Assembly (NCBI RefSeq): GCF_000830885.1
Contig: NZ_CP006951.1
Coordinates: 930,001-994,000 of the forward strand
Reading direction: 5' to 3'
Length of the DNA stretch: 64,000 bases
DNA from: Dehalococcoides mccartyi CG5
Lineage (GTDB): Bacteria; Chloroflexota; Dehalococcoidia; Dehalococcoidales; Dehalococcoidaceae
Below, one piece after another: positions 8,618-16,922 of the stretch. The notes under the pieces are model-generated. The model had not been told where the DNA came from, did no database searches, and saw nothing but the letters and a program-made list of their open reading frames with translations. Both the position numbers and the translations under genes were made by a program. The stretch's first letter is position 1. Each line of letters begins with the position of its first letter.

Positions 8618-9109
8618 ATGCTGGAAATACGTACTCAAACCCCTGAAGATGCCAACATGGTGGCCACCCTGACTGAAGCTACCAAAAGCCCCATTCTGGG
8701 AGTGCTGTTTAAGAAACTGGAAGAAGAAGACCTGACCACTTTTAACGAAGTAGCCGTATGGGACGGAAAGATAGTGGGCAAGGCAGTAGCCGTAAAAGCC
8801 GAGATAGATTCAAAAGAAGCGCCTGCCCCGGTTGTTTACCTTATGCCGCTGGTAGTAATGCCGGAGTATGTAAGGCGGGGCATTGCTCTGGTACTGGTGC
8901 GCAAAATACTGGAAGAATGCAAAACTCTGGGAACAGGGGCTTTGCTGGCTCACGGCAACCCTGAGTTTTTTAAGCATCTGGACTTTCTGCCGGCTGAGCT
9001 TTTCGGTATTGGGGATACGACAGGCGAAGTCACTGACAAACTTATGGCCAAAGAAATAACCGAAGGTTATCTGGCAGAAAAAGGCGGAAACCTGAAACTG
9101 CCTTTCTAA
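8618..9109 (+). CDS. GNAT family N-acetyltransferase
   Basis: A 163-aa protein with the GNAT acetyl-CoA-binding fold. The acetyl-CoA pyrophosphate loop is visible as MPEYVRRGIALVLVRKIL (about residues 86-103), preceded by the core strand YLMPLVV. The layout resembles YhbS-type acetyltransferases, which have diverse and often unknown small-molecule or protein substrates. It has its own extended -10 promoter and converges on the HAD phosphatase gene 11 bases downstream. The substrate cannot be predicted. Confidence 0.8.
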   Translation: MLEIRTQTPEDANMVATLTEATKSPILGVLFKKLEEEDLTTFNEVAVWDGKIVGKAVAVKAEIDSKEAPAPVVYLMPLVVMPEYVRRGIALVLVRKILEECKTLGTGALLAHGNPEFFKHLDFLPAELFGIGDTTGEVTDKLMAKEITEGYLAEKGGNLKLPF

Positions 9110-9120
9110 ACAGGTATTAT

Positions 9121-9936
9121 TTAAATAAGAAACTTATTGAAAGCGGCTGCAAGGCCGCTTTCTTCTACGTCTAAGGTAACGTAATCCGCTATTTCTTTAA
9201 GTTCGGCTCTGGCGTTGCCCATAGCCACTCCGAAACCTGCCGCCCTGAATAAGGGCAAATCGTTGCTTCCGTCCCCGAACGCAATAACATTCCTTAGTGA
9301 GATACCCATCTGGGCAGCCATTTTTTCCAGTGCCCTGCCTTTGGAGATACCCGGACTGACAATATTTACAAACTCCACCTCAGGGTAAGCCGGAGCACGG
9401 GCAATAGAGAAATGGAAATCATCTTCAAAACGGGACATGAAGAGTTCCGCCCCCCTGCGTTCCGTCTGGTCATGCACCATCAGTTCTATTTTCTGCACGT
9501 CCTGCGTCAGGGCTACTTTTTTAAAATCAGTAACGGTAGGAGAAATACGAAAAAATTCGCGATGCATCTTGGCAGACCAGTTTTCGTACTCTACGTAGTA
9601 GTCCAGTATAGTATAAAGCTCCAGATAAATATTGTGTTCCCGCACAAACTCAATAGCCGAAAGAAGCGGCCCTTGGCAAAGAGGCTGGGAATAGCAGGTC
9701 TGGGCGGTAGCAGGGTTGTAAACCAAAGCCCCGTCACAGAATATATGAAAGCCGTCCAGACCCAGTTCTTCCAGTAGATACGTGCAGGCAGGTACAACCC
9801 TGCCGGTTGAAAGGGCAACCAAAATTCCTTTGTCTCTGGCTTTGCCAATAGCCTCTTTATCTGCCGCTGATATTTTGCCCTGTTTATTTATCAGGGTTCC
9901 GTCTACATCTATAACCGCTAACTGAAAGTCCGGCAA
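9121..9936 (-). CDS. HAD-superfamily (Cof-type) sugar phosphatase
   Basis: Haloacid dehalogenase-fold phosphatase, 271 aa. Motif I is VIDVDGTLIN at the N-terminus (nucleophilic Asp and acid/base Asp). The late motif is FGDGSNDLPLFRAAG. Between them lies a large C2-type cap (about residues 85-190), characteristic of the Cof/YidA group that dephosphorylates sugar phosphates and flavin precursors. It converges with the GNAT gene. Despite the superfamily name this is unrelated to reductive dehalogenation. Confidence 0.88.
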   Translation of the reverse strand: MPDFQLAVIDVDGTLINKQGKISAADKEAIGKARDKGILVALSTGRVVPACTYLLEELGLDGFHIFCDGALVYNPATAQTCYSQPLCQGPLLSAIEFVREHNIYLELYTILDYYVEYENWSAKMHREFFRISPTVTDFKKVALTQDVQKIELMVHDQTERRGAELFMSRFEDDFHFSIARAPAYPEVEFVNIVSPGISKGRALEKMAAQMGISLRNVIAFGDGSNDLPLFRAAGFGVAMGNARAELKEIADYVTLDVEESGLAAAFNKFLI

Positions 9937-10083
9937 TTTGAGCCCCCTGCATCTTGAAAGTTATTTAGAGCTATACCCGAAAACCAATTGTAACATCATG
10001 GCCTTGCAGATAACAAAAATATGCATGCGGAGCCGAGGGATAAACTTTTTCAAGTATCACTTTCCTTTACGCCATCAAGCAGT

Positions 10084-10089
10084 TAAAAT
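10084..10089 (+). promoter_or_regulatory. candidate -10 of mutS
   Basis: TAAAAT ends 9 bases before the mutS ATG at 10098. No Shine-Dalgarno sequence is present and the -35 (near 10061-10066) is poor. It fits the near-leaderless pattern seen for uvrC and proB but is weaker. Confidence 0.35.
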
Positions 10090-10097
10090 GTAAGCTC

Positions 10098-12674
10098 ATG
10101 GAAAATACAACACCCCTGCGTAAACAATATCTGGATATAAAAAAGAACTACCCCGAAGCGATAGTCTTTTTCCGTTTGGGAGATTTTTACGAAACCTTTG
10201 AAGAAGATGCCCGCATTGCCGCCCGCGAACTGGAAATAGTCCTTACCAGCCGCGAAATGGGCAAAGGGCTGAAAGTGCCGCTTGCCGGCATACCTTACCA
10301 CGCACTGGACAACTATCTTTCCCGCCTTATAAACAAGGGTTACAAGGTAGCCATTTGCGAACAGGTAACCAAACCGGGTGAAACAAAAGGGCTGGTGCAA
10401 AGGCAGGTAACCCGTCTGGTCACTCCCGGAACTGTGGTTGAACCAAACCTGCTACAGACCAAACAGAACAATTTTCTGCTCAGCCTGTACCTGACAGAAG
10501 ACAGTTGCGGGCTGGCCTTTGCGGATATATCCACTTCGGAGTTCGGCTGCACCCAGACGAATATCGGCGAACTGGAAGCTGAAATAAGCCGCCTCAGTCC
10601 GGCAGAAATTATACTACCCAAAAACCAGTCTTTAAACCTGCCGATACACCTGAAAGCTACCATAAGCAAACTGGACGGATACTATTTTGAAGCGGACATA
10701 GCGCGCGAACATTTGCTAAGGCATTTTGAGTGCCAAAACCTTTCTGCCTACGGCTGTGAAAATATGCCTCTGGCCATTTCAGCCGCCGGGGCGCTGCTAA
10801 ACTATCTGGAGGAAACTCAAAAATCATCTTTAAAGCAGCTTGAAAGGCTTTCGGTTTACACCACTGCAGATTATATGCAGATGGACAGCCACACCCTGTC
10901 AAATCTGGAAATATTCCGCTCAAGCGGCGGCAACTCACTCAAGGGTTCACTGCTTGGGATACTTGACCAGACCAGAACAGCTATGGGTGGCAGGCTTCTC
11001 CGCAAGTTTCTGGGACAACCCCTGCTGAAGCAGTCAGATATTGAAAAACGGCTCTCGGCGGTAGACTACTTTTTTGAAGAAAGTCTGGCACGTACCAGCC
11101 TTGCCAAATCATTGGGGCAAATTGCCGATATGGAACGCATGGCAAACCGTATCCGCCAGAAAACCATACTGCCAAGGGAACTGATATCCCTTAAAAACAG
11201 TCTGGAAACCGTCTCCGCCATTCACCGCCAGTTCGGGCTGATGCCGCCGCCCCGCCTTGCATATTTCTTAAACGGGCTTAAACCCCTGCCTGAAATGCTG
11301 GACATTATAAACAAAACTATTACAGATGACCCCCCCTCCACTCTGGGTGACGGAAAGGTAATACGAGCAGGTTTTGACCCCGAAATGGATAAACTCTGCT
11401 CGCTGGCGGGAGATGCCAGAACCTTCCTCTCCCAAATGGAGACTAGGGAACGGGAACGCACAGGCATAAAATCACTTAAGCTGGGCTATAACCGGGTCTT
11501 TGGTTATTATATAGAAATATCAAACGCCAATCTTGGGGATATGCCGCCGGAATTTATCCGCAAGCAAACGCTGGTTAATGCCGAAAGATTTATAACCCCC
11601 GAACTGAAAGAATACGAGAATCTTATCTTAAATGCCAAAGAACGCCTGCTGGAAATGGAAACAGGGCTTTATGAACAGGTTTTAAACCAACTGGGGGGCT
11701 TTTACTCCGCTTTACTGGCCAATGCCGCCGCTTTGGCAGCTCTGGATGTTCTTTCAGCCTTTGCCGAGGTGGCAGTGCGAAATAGCTATGTCCGTCCGGT
11801 ATTCCACCCTGAAAACCGCCTGGATATCCGAAAAGGCCGCCACCCCATGGTGGAACAGGGGCTGGGATACGGCAGTTTTGTAGCTAATGATATTTCCCTT
11901 TCAGCTGAAGACTGTCAGATAATAATCCTGACCGGACCCAATATGGCCGGCAAATCCACTTATTTAAAGCAGACCGCCCTTATTGTGCTGATGGCCCAAA
12001 TAGGTTCTTACGTTCCGGCAGAAACCGCCGAACTCTGCCTGACTGATCGTATTTTTACCCGCATCGGGGCAAGAGAGGATTTAAGTGCCGGGCAGTCCAC
12101 CTTCATGGTGGAAATGGTGGAAACGGCATCTATACTGAATACTGCCACCAGCCGTTCCCTGCTGATACTGGACGAAATAGGCCGCGGCACCAGTACCTAT
12201 GACGGGCTGGCTATTGCCCAAGCAGTAGTGGAGTATATCCACTCCCAGCCATCTCTTACGGCCAAAACCCTGTTTGCCACCCACTATCACGAACTGGTAG
12301 AACTGGCAAGCTATCTGCCCAGAGTAAAAAACTATAATATTGCGGTTAGCGAAGACCGGGGTGAAGTAGTTTTTCTGCATAAAATAGTCCCCGGCGGAGT
12401 AGACAAAAGTTACGGTATTCACGTGGCAAAACTGGCAGGGCTGCCCAAGTGGGTTATAAAACGGGCTTACGAAGTACTGACCGAGCTTGAAAACCCCGCT
12501 AAGAAACAGCCAAAAAGCCGCACTTGCCAGTCCCAACTCCAACTACCCATGACGGGGCAGACTTCGGTGCTTGAAGAAGAAATAAAAGAACTGGAAATAG
12601 AGTCGCTTACGCCGCTTGCGGCTCTCAACAAACTCTACGAACTGAAAAAGAAGGCCGAAGAACAGGGGCTTTAG
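10098..12674 (+). CDS. mutS: DNA mismatch repair protein MutS
   Basis: Mismatch-recognition ATPase (858 aa, MutS1 length). The mismatch-probing Phe-x-Glu is in RLGDFYETF (Phe30/Glu32). The connector, lever and clamp domains follow. The C-terminal ATPase has Walker A GPNMAGKST (about residue 613), the signature and dimer region AGQSTFMVEM, and Walker B LLILDEIGRGTST. The HtH and C-terminal dimerisation tail are present. mutL is not adjacent. Its stop codon overlaps the stop codon of the convergent small gene by three bases (TTAG). Confidence 0.97.
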   Translation: MENTTPLRKQYLDIKKNYPEAIVFFRLGDFYETFEEDARIAARELEIVLTSREMGKGLKVPLAGIPYHALDNYLSRLINKGYKVAICEQVTKPGETKGLVQRQVTRLVTPGTVVEPNLLQTKQNNFLLSLYLTEDSCGLAFADISTSEFGCTQTNIGELEAEISRLSPAEIILPKNQSLNLPIHLKATISKLDGYYFEADIAREHLLRHFECQNLSAYGCENMPLAISAAGALLNYLEETQKSSLKQLERLSVYTTADYMQMDSHTLSNLEIFRSSGGNSLKGSLLGILDQTRTAMGGRLLRKFLGQPLLKQSDIEKRLSAVDYFFEESLARTSLAKSLGQIADMERMANRIRQKTILPRELISLKNSLETVSAIHRQFGLMPPPRLAYFLNGLKPLPEMLDIINKTITDDPPSTLGDGKVIRAGFDPEMDKLCSLAGDARTFLSQMETRERERTGIKSLKLGYNRVFGYYIEISNANLGDMPPEFIRKQTLVNAERFITPELKEYENLILNAKERLLEMETGLYEQVLNQLGGFYSALLANAAALAALDVLSAFAEVAVRNSYVRPVFHPENRLDIRKGRHPMVEQGLGYGSFVANDISLSAEDCQIIILTGPNMAGKSTYLKQTALIVLMAQIGSYVPAETAELCLTDRIFTRIGAREDLSAGQSTFMVEMVETASILNTATSRSLLILDEIGRGTSTYDGLAIAQAVVEYIHSQPSLTAKTLFATHYHELVELASYLPRVKNYNIAVSEDRGEVVFLHKIVPGGVDKSYGIHVAKLAGLPKWVIKRAYEVLTELENPAKKQPKSRTCQSQLQLPMTGQTSVLEEEIKELEIESLTPLAALNKLYELKKKAEEQGL

Positions 12675-12889
12675 AGAGCTACGGTGCCGACAAACTCCGG
12701 GGAATTAACATCAAATGTCCGGTTGACAATTTCCACGTAATCGTCTTTCTTGGTAGCATAGCTTACGACCAAAATGCCGTCTTTATACTTTTCTACAGTA
12801 CAATGTTCAAGTGTCTCAAGCATAGCCTGACCGGACTGGTCCCAACCTACCCTGTAAGTAACCGAAACCATATCACCTTTATTAAGCAT
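12671..12889 (-). CDS. small conserved-looking protein, unknown
   Basis: A 72-aa soluble protein starting MLNKGDMVSVTYRVGW. I chose ATG 12889 because GGGAG lies six bases upstream; a longer frame to 13000 has no ribosome site and an unlikely Cys-rich N-terminus. The predicted pattern alternates short beta-strand-like segments (MVSVTYRV, GILVVSYAT, YVEIVNRTF), suggesting a small beta-barrel or SH3-like fold. No family is recognised. It is convergent with mutS, and the stop codons of the two overlap. Confidence 0.6.
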   Translation of the reverse strand: MLNKGDMVSVTYRVGWDQSGQAMLETLEHCTVEKYKDGILVVSYATKKDDYVEIVNRTFDVNSPEFVGTVAL

Positions 12890-13068
12890 TCGTTGCTCCC
12901 GGAATGTCCGCTTTTTATTTCGGCAGTCACAAACACTGTCGGAAACCGGCGGGCTCTCCCTTAAAATATTACAGGCCGCAGGCAGCATGCCTGCAACCAA
13001 AACCGTGCATGATTATATCACAAACGCCTCTGCTTTCAAGTTGACGTTCCGGCAGGAATAAAAATCCC

Positions 13069-13097
13069 TTGACTAAGAGCCTTGGGGCATCTAATAT
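13069..13097 (+). promoter_or_regulatory. promoter upstream of the 13.1-kb membrane protein
   Basis: TTGACT (13069-13074), 17-base spacer, TAATAT (13092-13097). A second possible -10, TATTAT at 13114-13119, lies closer to the ATG. Confidence 0.5.
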
Positions 13098-13129
13098 AGG
13101 CCAAAGAAGCTAATATTATCTGTGGTTTC

Positions 13130-13498
13130 ATGCATATGAAAAGACCTGACGGTATACTTATTTTGGCAATCTGGCAGTTTTTTGCAGCTGTTCTCAGTCT
13201 GGCAGGTGTCTTGCTAATATCTCTGTTCTTTTTACCTGCCATGGCCTGGCTGTATGATTACGCCCGCACCGGAGCTGCCTGGGGGCTAAGCATACTCCTT
13301 TTTTTCATCGGCACGTATCTTCTGGTATCACTTATCGGCGGCATAGGTCTTTTAAACGGCAGGGAATACGGGCGTCTGTTCAGTCTGTACCAAGCCGGAG
13401 CTTCACTGCTTTTATTTCCTCTGGGTACAGCCGCCGGCATATTCGGCCTGATATACCTGAACCGGCAGGATACCAGAATGTATTTCAAGAAACTGTAA
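13130..13498 (+). CDS. integral membrane protein, unknown
   Basis: A 122-aa protein with three to four transmembrane segments (roughly residues 8-32, 46-70, 84-108). The sequence gives no catalytic motif and no family I can name. It begins MHMKRPDG, so ATG 13136 is an equally possible start. No Shine-Dalgarno sequence precedes either ATG, but a good promoter (13069-13097) lies upstream. It is convergent with the FAH-family gene. Confidence 0.65.
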   Translation: MHMKRPDGILILAIWQFFAAVLSLAGVLLISLFFLPAMAWLYDYARTGAAWGLSILLFFIGTYLLVSLIGGIGLLNGREYGRLFSLYQAGASLLLFPLGTAAGIFGLIYLNRQDTRMYFKKL

Positions 13499-13557
13499 GC
13501 CTACCGGGATTAAACAAGCTATCTGGATTTCCTAAAAAATATTTGACCACCGGAAAC

Positions 13558-14319
13558 TTATTTCAGGGCCAGGTGGTTTACCAGACTGCCGATACCTGAA
13601 ATACGTATTTCCACCCTGTCTCCCAGTTTTATTGGCCCGATACCTGAAGGCGTACCGGTTGCAATAATATCCCCCGGAAGCAAAGTCATCACCTCTGATA
13701 TAAAGCTGACTATACGGGGGATACTGAATATCATATCCGCTGTGGAAGTGCGTTGTTTAAGCTTGCCGTTCAGATAGGTTTCCAACAATTGCACCTGCGG
13801 GTCAAGCTCTGTTTCTATCCACGGGCCACAGACGGCAAAGGTATCAAAACCTTTGGCGCGTGACCACTGCCCGTCTATTTTCTGCAGGTCTCTGGCCGTT
13901 ACATCATTAAAACAGCTGTACCCCAGTATATAGTCAAAAGCATCTTCAGGCTTTATATTGCGCGTTTTCTTTCTTATTATAACCGCCAATTCCCCTTCAT
14001 AATCCACCCGTTCAGACTGACCAGGTTTTATTATGTTATCTTCCGGGCCGATAATCCCACTGGCATTTTTAAAAAATATAAGGGGCAATTTGGGCAAGTC
14101 TTCTGCCATCTCTCCGGCATGAGCTTTGTAGTTTAAACCAATGGCTATTATTTTTGACGGAACTGACGGCGGAAGAAGCCTGGCCTCTGAAATATCAAAA
14201 ACATTGCCTGAAAAAACAATTTTGCCGAAAGGATTGCCCTTCAGTTCCTTCAGCTTTGTATCTTCAAGCACTGCATATCCTGCCCGCTTGCCAGAAAGGC
14301 TAAAACGTATTATTCTCAT
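13558..14319 (-). CDS. fumarylacetoacetate hydrolase family protein
   Basis: FAH-superfamily enzyme (253 aa) of the small FAHD1/HpcE-like type, which includes acylpyruvate hydrolases, oxaloacetate decarboxylases and 2-hydroxyhepta-2,4-diene-1,7-dioate isomerases. The metal-binding acidic residues are in the VDYEGELAVII segment (Glu-x-Glu), with a further acidic residue in the GYSCFNDVTARDLQ region. The substrate loop GLNYKAHAGEM and the terminal IATGTPSGIGPIKLGD motif are intact. The substrate cannot be read from the sequence. No aromatic-degradation genes lie around it, so an oxaloacetate or acylpyruvate role is more plausible. Confidence 0.87.
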   Translation of the reverse strand: MRIIRFSLSGKRAGYAVLEDTKLKELKGNPFGKIVFSGNVFDISEARLLPPSVPSKIIAIGLNYKAHAGEMAEDLPKLPLIFFKNASGIIGPEDNIIKPGQSERVDYEGELAVIIRKKTRNIKPEDAFDYILGYSCFNDVTARDLQKIDGQWSRAKGFDTFAVCGPWIETELDPQVQLLETYLNGKLKQRTSTADMIFSIPRIVSFISEVMTLLPGDIIATGTPSGIGPIKLGDRVEIRISGIGSLVNHLALK

Positions 14320-14415
14320 ATGGATATCATTCTAGCTTTTAGCCCTGCCGGGTGCAACGTGTAACTTGCAGATCCAAATAAAGCTGGCTATAAACATGGA
14401 TAACAACAGTTTGGC

Positions 14416-14444
14416 TTGACAGTCCCGTATGCCACTGTTAAACT
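14416..14444 (+). promoter_or_regulatory. promoter of the corrinoid adenosyltransferase gene
   Basis: TTGACA (14416-14421), 17-base spacer, TAAACT (14439-14444), with +1 expected near 14451. The upstream ATG at 14429 lies inside the spacer, so translation from it is excluded if this promoter is used. Confidence 0.65.
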
Positions 14445-14482
14445 TTATCTTCGGCGCCAAGCCACATATTTGGGAGGATTTT

Positions 14483-15028
14483 TTGGCAACAAACCATACC
14501 CCTTACCTTGAAAAAGGCCTTATATCTATATTCACCGGTGAGGGCAAGGGTAAAACCTCGGCTGCAGTCGGGAATTCTGTCAGAGCGGCCGGTCACGGAC
14601 TAAGGGTTTGCCTTATTTTTTTTGCCAAAGGCAAGCGTTTTGACCATGGTGAGTTCAAAATATTGTCTTCCCTGCCGAACGTAACTCTGCAGAGTTTCGG
14701 CCAAGCCGGCTGGATACTCAAAGATATATCTGAAGAAACCCGCAAACAGGCGGAGCGGGCATTTGAGGCCGCTTCCGAAGCAGTAACCGGCGGGCAATAT
14801 GACCTGGTAGTCATGGACGAAATAATGATAGCTTTGACTGCCGGTCTGGTAACCACTGAGCAGGTTATCCGGATGATAAATGCCAAACCTTCGTATGTAG
14901 AGCTGATTATGACCGGGCGAGGTGCTCCGGCTGAACTTATAGAACTGGCTGACCTGGTTTCTGAGATAAAGGCAGTCAAACACCCGTATACTAGGGGCAT
15001 CAAAGCCCGTAAAGGTATAGACTACTAA
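14483..15028 (+). CDS. cobO: cob(I)yrinic acid a,c-diamide / cob(I)alamin adenosyltransferase
   Basis: ATP:corrinoid adenosyltransferase of the CobA/CobO/BtuR family (about 181 aa). The P-loop is FTGEGKGKTSAAVG near the N-terminus and a Walker B-like strand reads YDLVVMDEI. The family's C-terminal VKHPYTRGIKARKGIDY tail is present. It makes the adenosyl form of corrinoids, relevant in an organism whose reductive dehalogenases are corrinoid enzymes. I place the start at TTG 14483 with GGGAGG 5 bases upstream. The longer frame from ATG 14429 overlaps the promoter. It is followed after 20 bases by fbp, probably in one transcript. Confidence 0.88.
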   Translation: MATNHTPYLEKGLISIFTGEGKGKTSAAVGNSVRAAGHGLRVCLIFFAKGKRFDHGEFKILSSLPNVTLQSFGQAGWILKDISEETRKQAERAFEAASEAVTGGQYDLVVMDEIMIALTAGLVTTEQVIRMINAKPSYVELIMTGRGAPAELIELADLVSEIKAVKHPYTRGIKARKGIDY

Positions 15029-15048
15029 TCTTCACCGAGGAGAGAATA

Positions 15049-16146
15049 ATGAAAGTAACCCTGAGTGTTATTAAAGCAGATATCGGCGGTTTTGTAGGCC
15101 ATTCGGACTCACACCCGCAGTGTCTGGCCAGAGCTGAAAAGCATCTGGCAGAAGCCAAAAAGAAGGGCATGCTGATTGATTACCACATAACCAAGTGCGG
15201 TGACGACCTTCAGCTTATCATGACCCACCAGAAGGGTATAAATAATAAAGTTATCCATGAAATGGCATGGGATACTTTTGTAAGCTGTACCGAAGTTGCC
15301 AAAGAGCTGAAGCTATACGGCGCCGGTCAGGACTTGCTGTGTGATGCCTTCTCCGGAAACGTAAAAGGCATGGGGCCCGGTGTAGCCGAAATGGAGATTG
15401 ATGAACGGCCTTCAGAACCTATCATCATCTTCATGGCAGACAAAACCTCATCCGGTGCTTGGAATCTGCCTCTTTACAAGATGTTTGCAGACCCGTTTAA
15501 CACTATCGGTCTGGTCATAGCTGAAAACATGCATGACGGCTTTTCCTTTGAAGTTCATGACGTAAAGGAAAGCAAGGGTATTACCTTTAATACCCCTGAA
15601 GAAATTTATGACCTGCTGGTCTTTATCGGCGCTCCTTCCCGCTTTGCCATAAAGAGCGTCTCCACCCGCAAGGGAGAGATTGCGGCTGTTTCCTCCACCC
15701 AGAAGCTGGCCCTGCTGGCCGGTCGCTACGTGGGCAAAGATGATCCGGTTTGTATTGTCCGCGCTCAGGGTGCATTCCCGGCGGTGGGTGAAATACTTGA
15801 ACCCTTCACTCAGCCCTATCTGGTAGAAGGCTGGATGCGCGGCTCACACAACGGCCCCATTATGCCTGTCTCAGTAGAGGACAGCACCCCCACCCGCTTT
15901 GACGGCCCGCCCCGGGTAACCGCTTTGGGCTTCCAACTGTCAAACGGCATGCTTATTGGCCCGCGTGATATGTTCAAGGACAAATCGTTTGACAACGCCC
16001 GTCAGAAGTCACTGGACATGGCAGATATGATGCGCTCTCACGGTCCGTTTGAGCCCCATCGCCTGCCCCTTGAGGAAATGGAATATACCACCATGCCTCA
16101 GGTATCCAAGAAACTGGCCGGACGCTTTAAACCCCTGAAAGACTAG
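15049..16146 (+). CDS. fbp: bifunctional fructose-1,6-bisphosphate aldolase/phosphatase (archaeal type)
   Basis: A 365-aa enzyme of the type V FBPase family, common in archaea and deep-branching bacteria. It condenses triose phosphates to fructose 1,6-bisphosphate and then dephosphorylates it, making gluconeogenesis unidirectional. The family N-terminus (MKVTLSVIKADIGGFVGHS) with its metal-binding Asp and His residues is intact, as are DDLQLIMTH and the central FMADKTSSGAWNLPLYKMF region. GAGGAGAG precedes the ATG. In an acetate-assimilating, non-sugar-using organism this is the expected gluconeogenic enzyme. rdgB begins 3 bases after its stop. Confidence 0.94.
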   Translation: MKVTLSVIKADIGGFVGHSDSHPQCLARAEKHLAEAKKKGMLIDYHITKCGDDLQLIMTHQKGINNKVIHEMAWDTFVSCTEVAKELKLYGAGQDLLCDAFSGNVKGMGPGVAEMEIDERPSEPIIIFMADKTSSGAWNLPLYKMFADPFNTIGLVIAENMHDGFSFEVHDVKESKGITFNTPEEIYDLLVFIGAPSRFAIKSVSTRKGEIAAVSSTQKLALLAGRYVGKDDPVCIVRAQGAFPAVGEILEPFTQPYLVEGWMRGSHNGPIMPVSVEDSTPTRFDGPPRVTALGFQLSNGMLIGPRDMFKDKSFDNARQKSLDMADMMRSHGPFEPHRLPLEEMEYTTMPQVSKKLAGRFKPLKD

Positions 16147-16149
16147 TTT

Positions 16150-16749
16150 ATGCCCAAGCTTCTGCTGGCAAGCAATAACGCGGGCAAGCTGAAAGAGTAC
16201 CAATCACTCTTAAGCGGCTGCGGATTTGAGGTTGTTACTCCGGCAGAACTGGGTATAAAAATAACAGTTGCCGAAACCGGCACTACATTTGAAGAGAACG
16301 CCCGCTTGAAGGCCGCCGCTCTGGCGGAAGCAAGCGGGCTTCTTACTTTGGCAGATGACTCAGGGCTGGAAGTAGACGCACTGGGTGGCGAACCGGGCGT
16401 ATATTCCGCTCGTTATGCAGGGGAAAACGCCACTGATACAGATAGAAATGATTACCTGCTTTCTAAAATGGAAGACATACCCGCCAACAAACGCACCGCC
16501 CGTTTCCGGTGTGTAATAGCCATTGTCCAGCCGGGACATACCCTGCCCGCCATTGAGGGCTCATGTGAAGGCCTTATAGCCACCGAACCCCATGGGGTGA
16601 ACGGATTCGGTTACGACCCAATTTTTTACCTGCCCGAATACCGTAAAACCATGGCCGAACTTCCCCTTGAAATTAAAAACAGCCTCTCTCACCGGGCCAT
16701 TGCCGCCCAAAAAGCCTGCCTCGTGCTTGCCAAACTGGCAAATTGCTGA
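16150..16749 (+). CDS. rdgB: XTP/dITP diphosphatase (non-canonical purine NTP pyrophosphatase)
   Basis: RdgB/HAM1 family, 199 aa. It hydrolyses dITP, dXTP and ITP to keep deaminated purines out of DNA and RNA. Motifs seen are LLLASNNAGKLKEYQ at the N-terminus, FEENARLKA and ADDSGLEVDALGGEPGVYSARYAG. The C-terminal GFGYDPIFY and SHRAIA motifs are also present. It lies directly after fbp and is probably transcribed with it. Confidence 0.95.
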   Translation: MPKLLLASNNAGKLKEYQSLLSGCGFEVVTPAELGIKITVAETGTTFEENARLKAAALAEASGLLTLADDSGLEVDALGGEPGVYSARYAGENATDTDRNDYLLSKMEDIPANKRTARFRCVIAIVQPGHTLPAIEGSCEGLIATEPHGVNGFGYDPIFYLPEYRKTMAELPLEIKNSLSHRAIAAQKACLVLAKLANC

Positions 16750-16862
16750 TTATTTGCTTAAGACAACCAGCAAAAACCCTGAACACAGTCTCTCCTTTGT
16801 TTTAAGCCCCTTTTTCTCTTCAGATAAACTGAAAACTAACTTCATTCGGGCACAAAAATCTC

Positions 16863-16891
16863 TTGTTTAAGTGCCATTCTTGGGATATACT
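16863..16891 (+). promoter_or_regulatory. dnaN promoter
   Basis: TTGTTT (16863-16868), 17-base spacer, TATACT (16886-16891). Expected +1 is near 16898, giving a 25-base leader that contains the GGGGG ribosome site. Confidence 0.6.
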
Positions 16892-16922
16892 GAAAGACTA
16901 GTAAATAACCCCGGGGGTGCAT

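Noticed and set aside
12081-12542. Minus-strand frame of 153 aa opposite mutS
   Set aside because: Antisense shadow within the conserved MutS ATPase domain.
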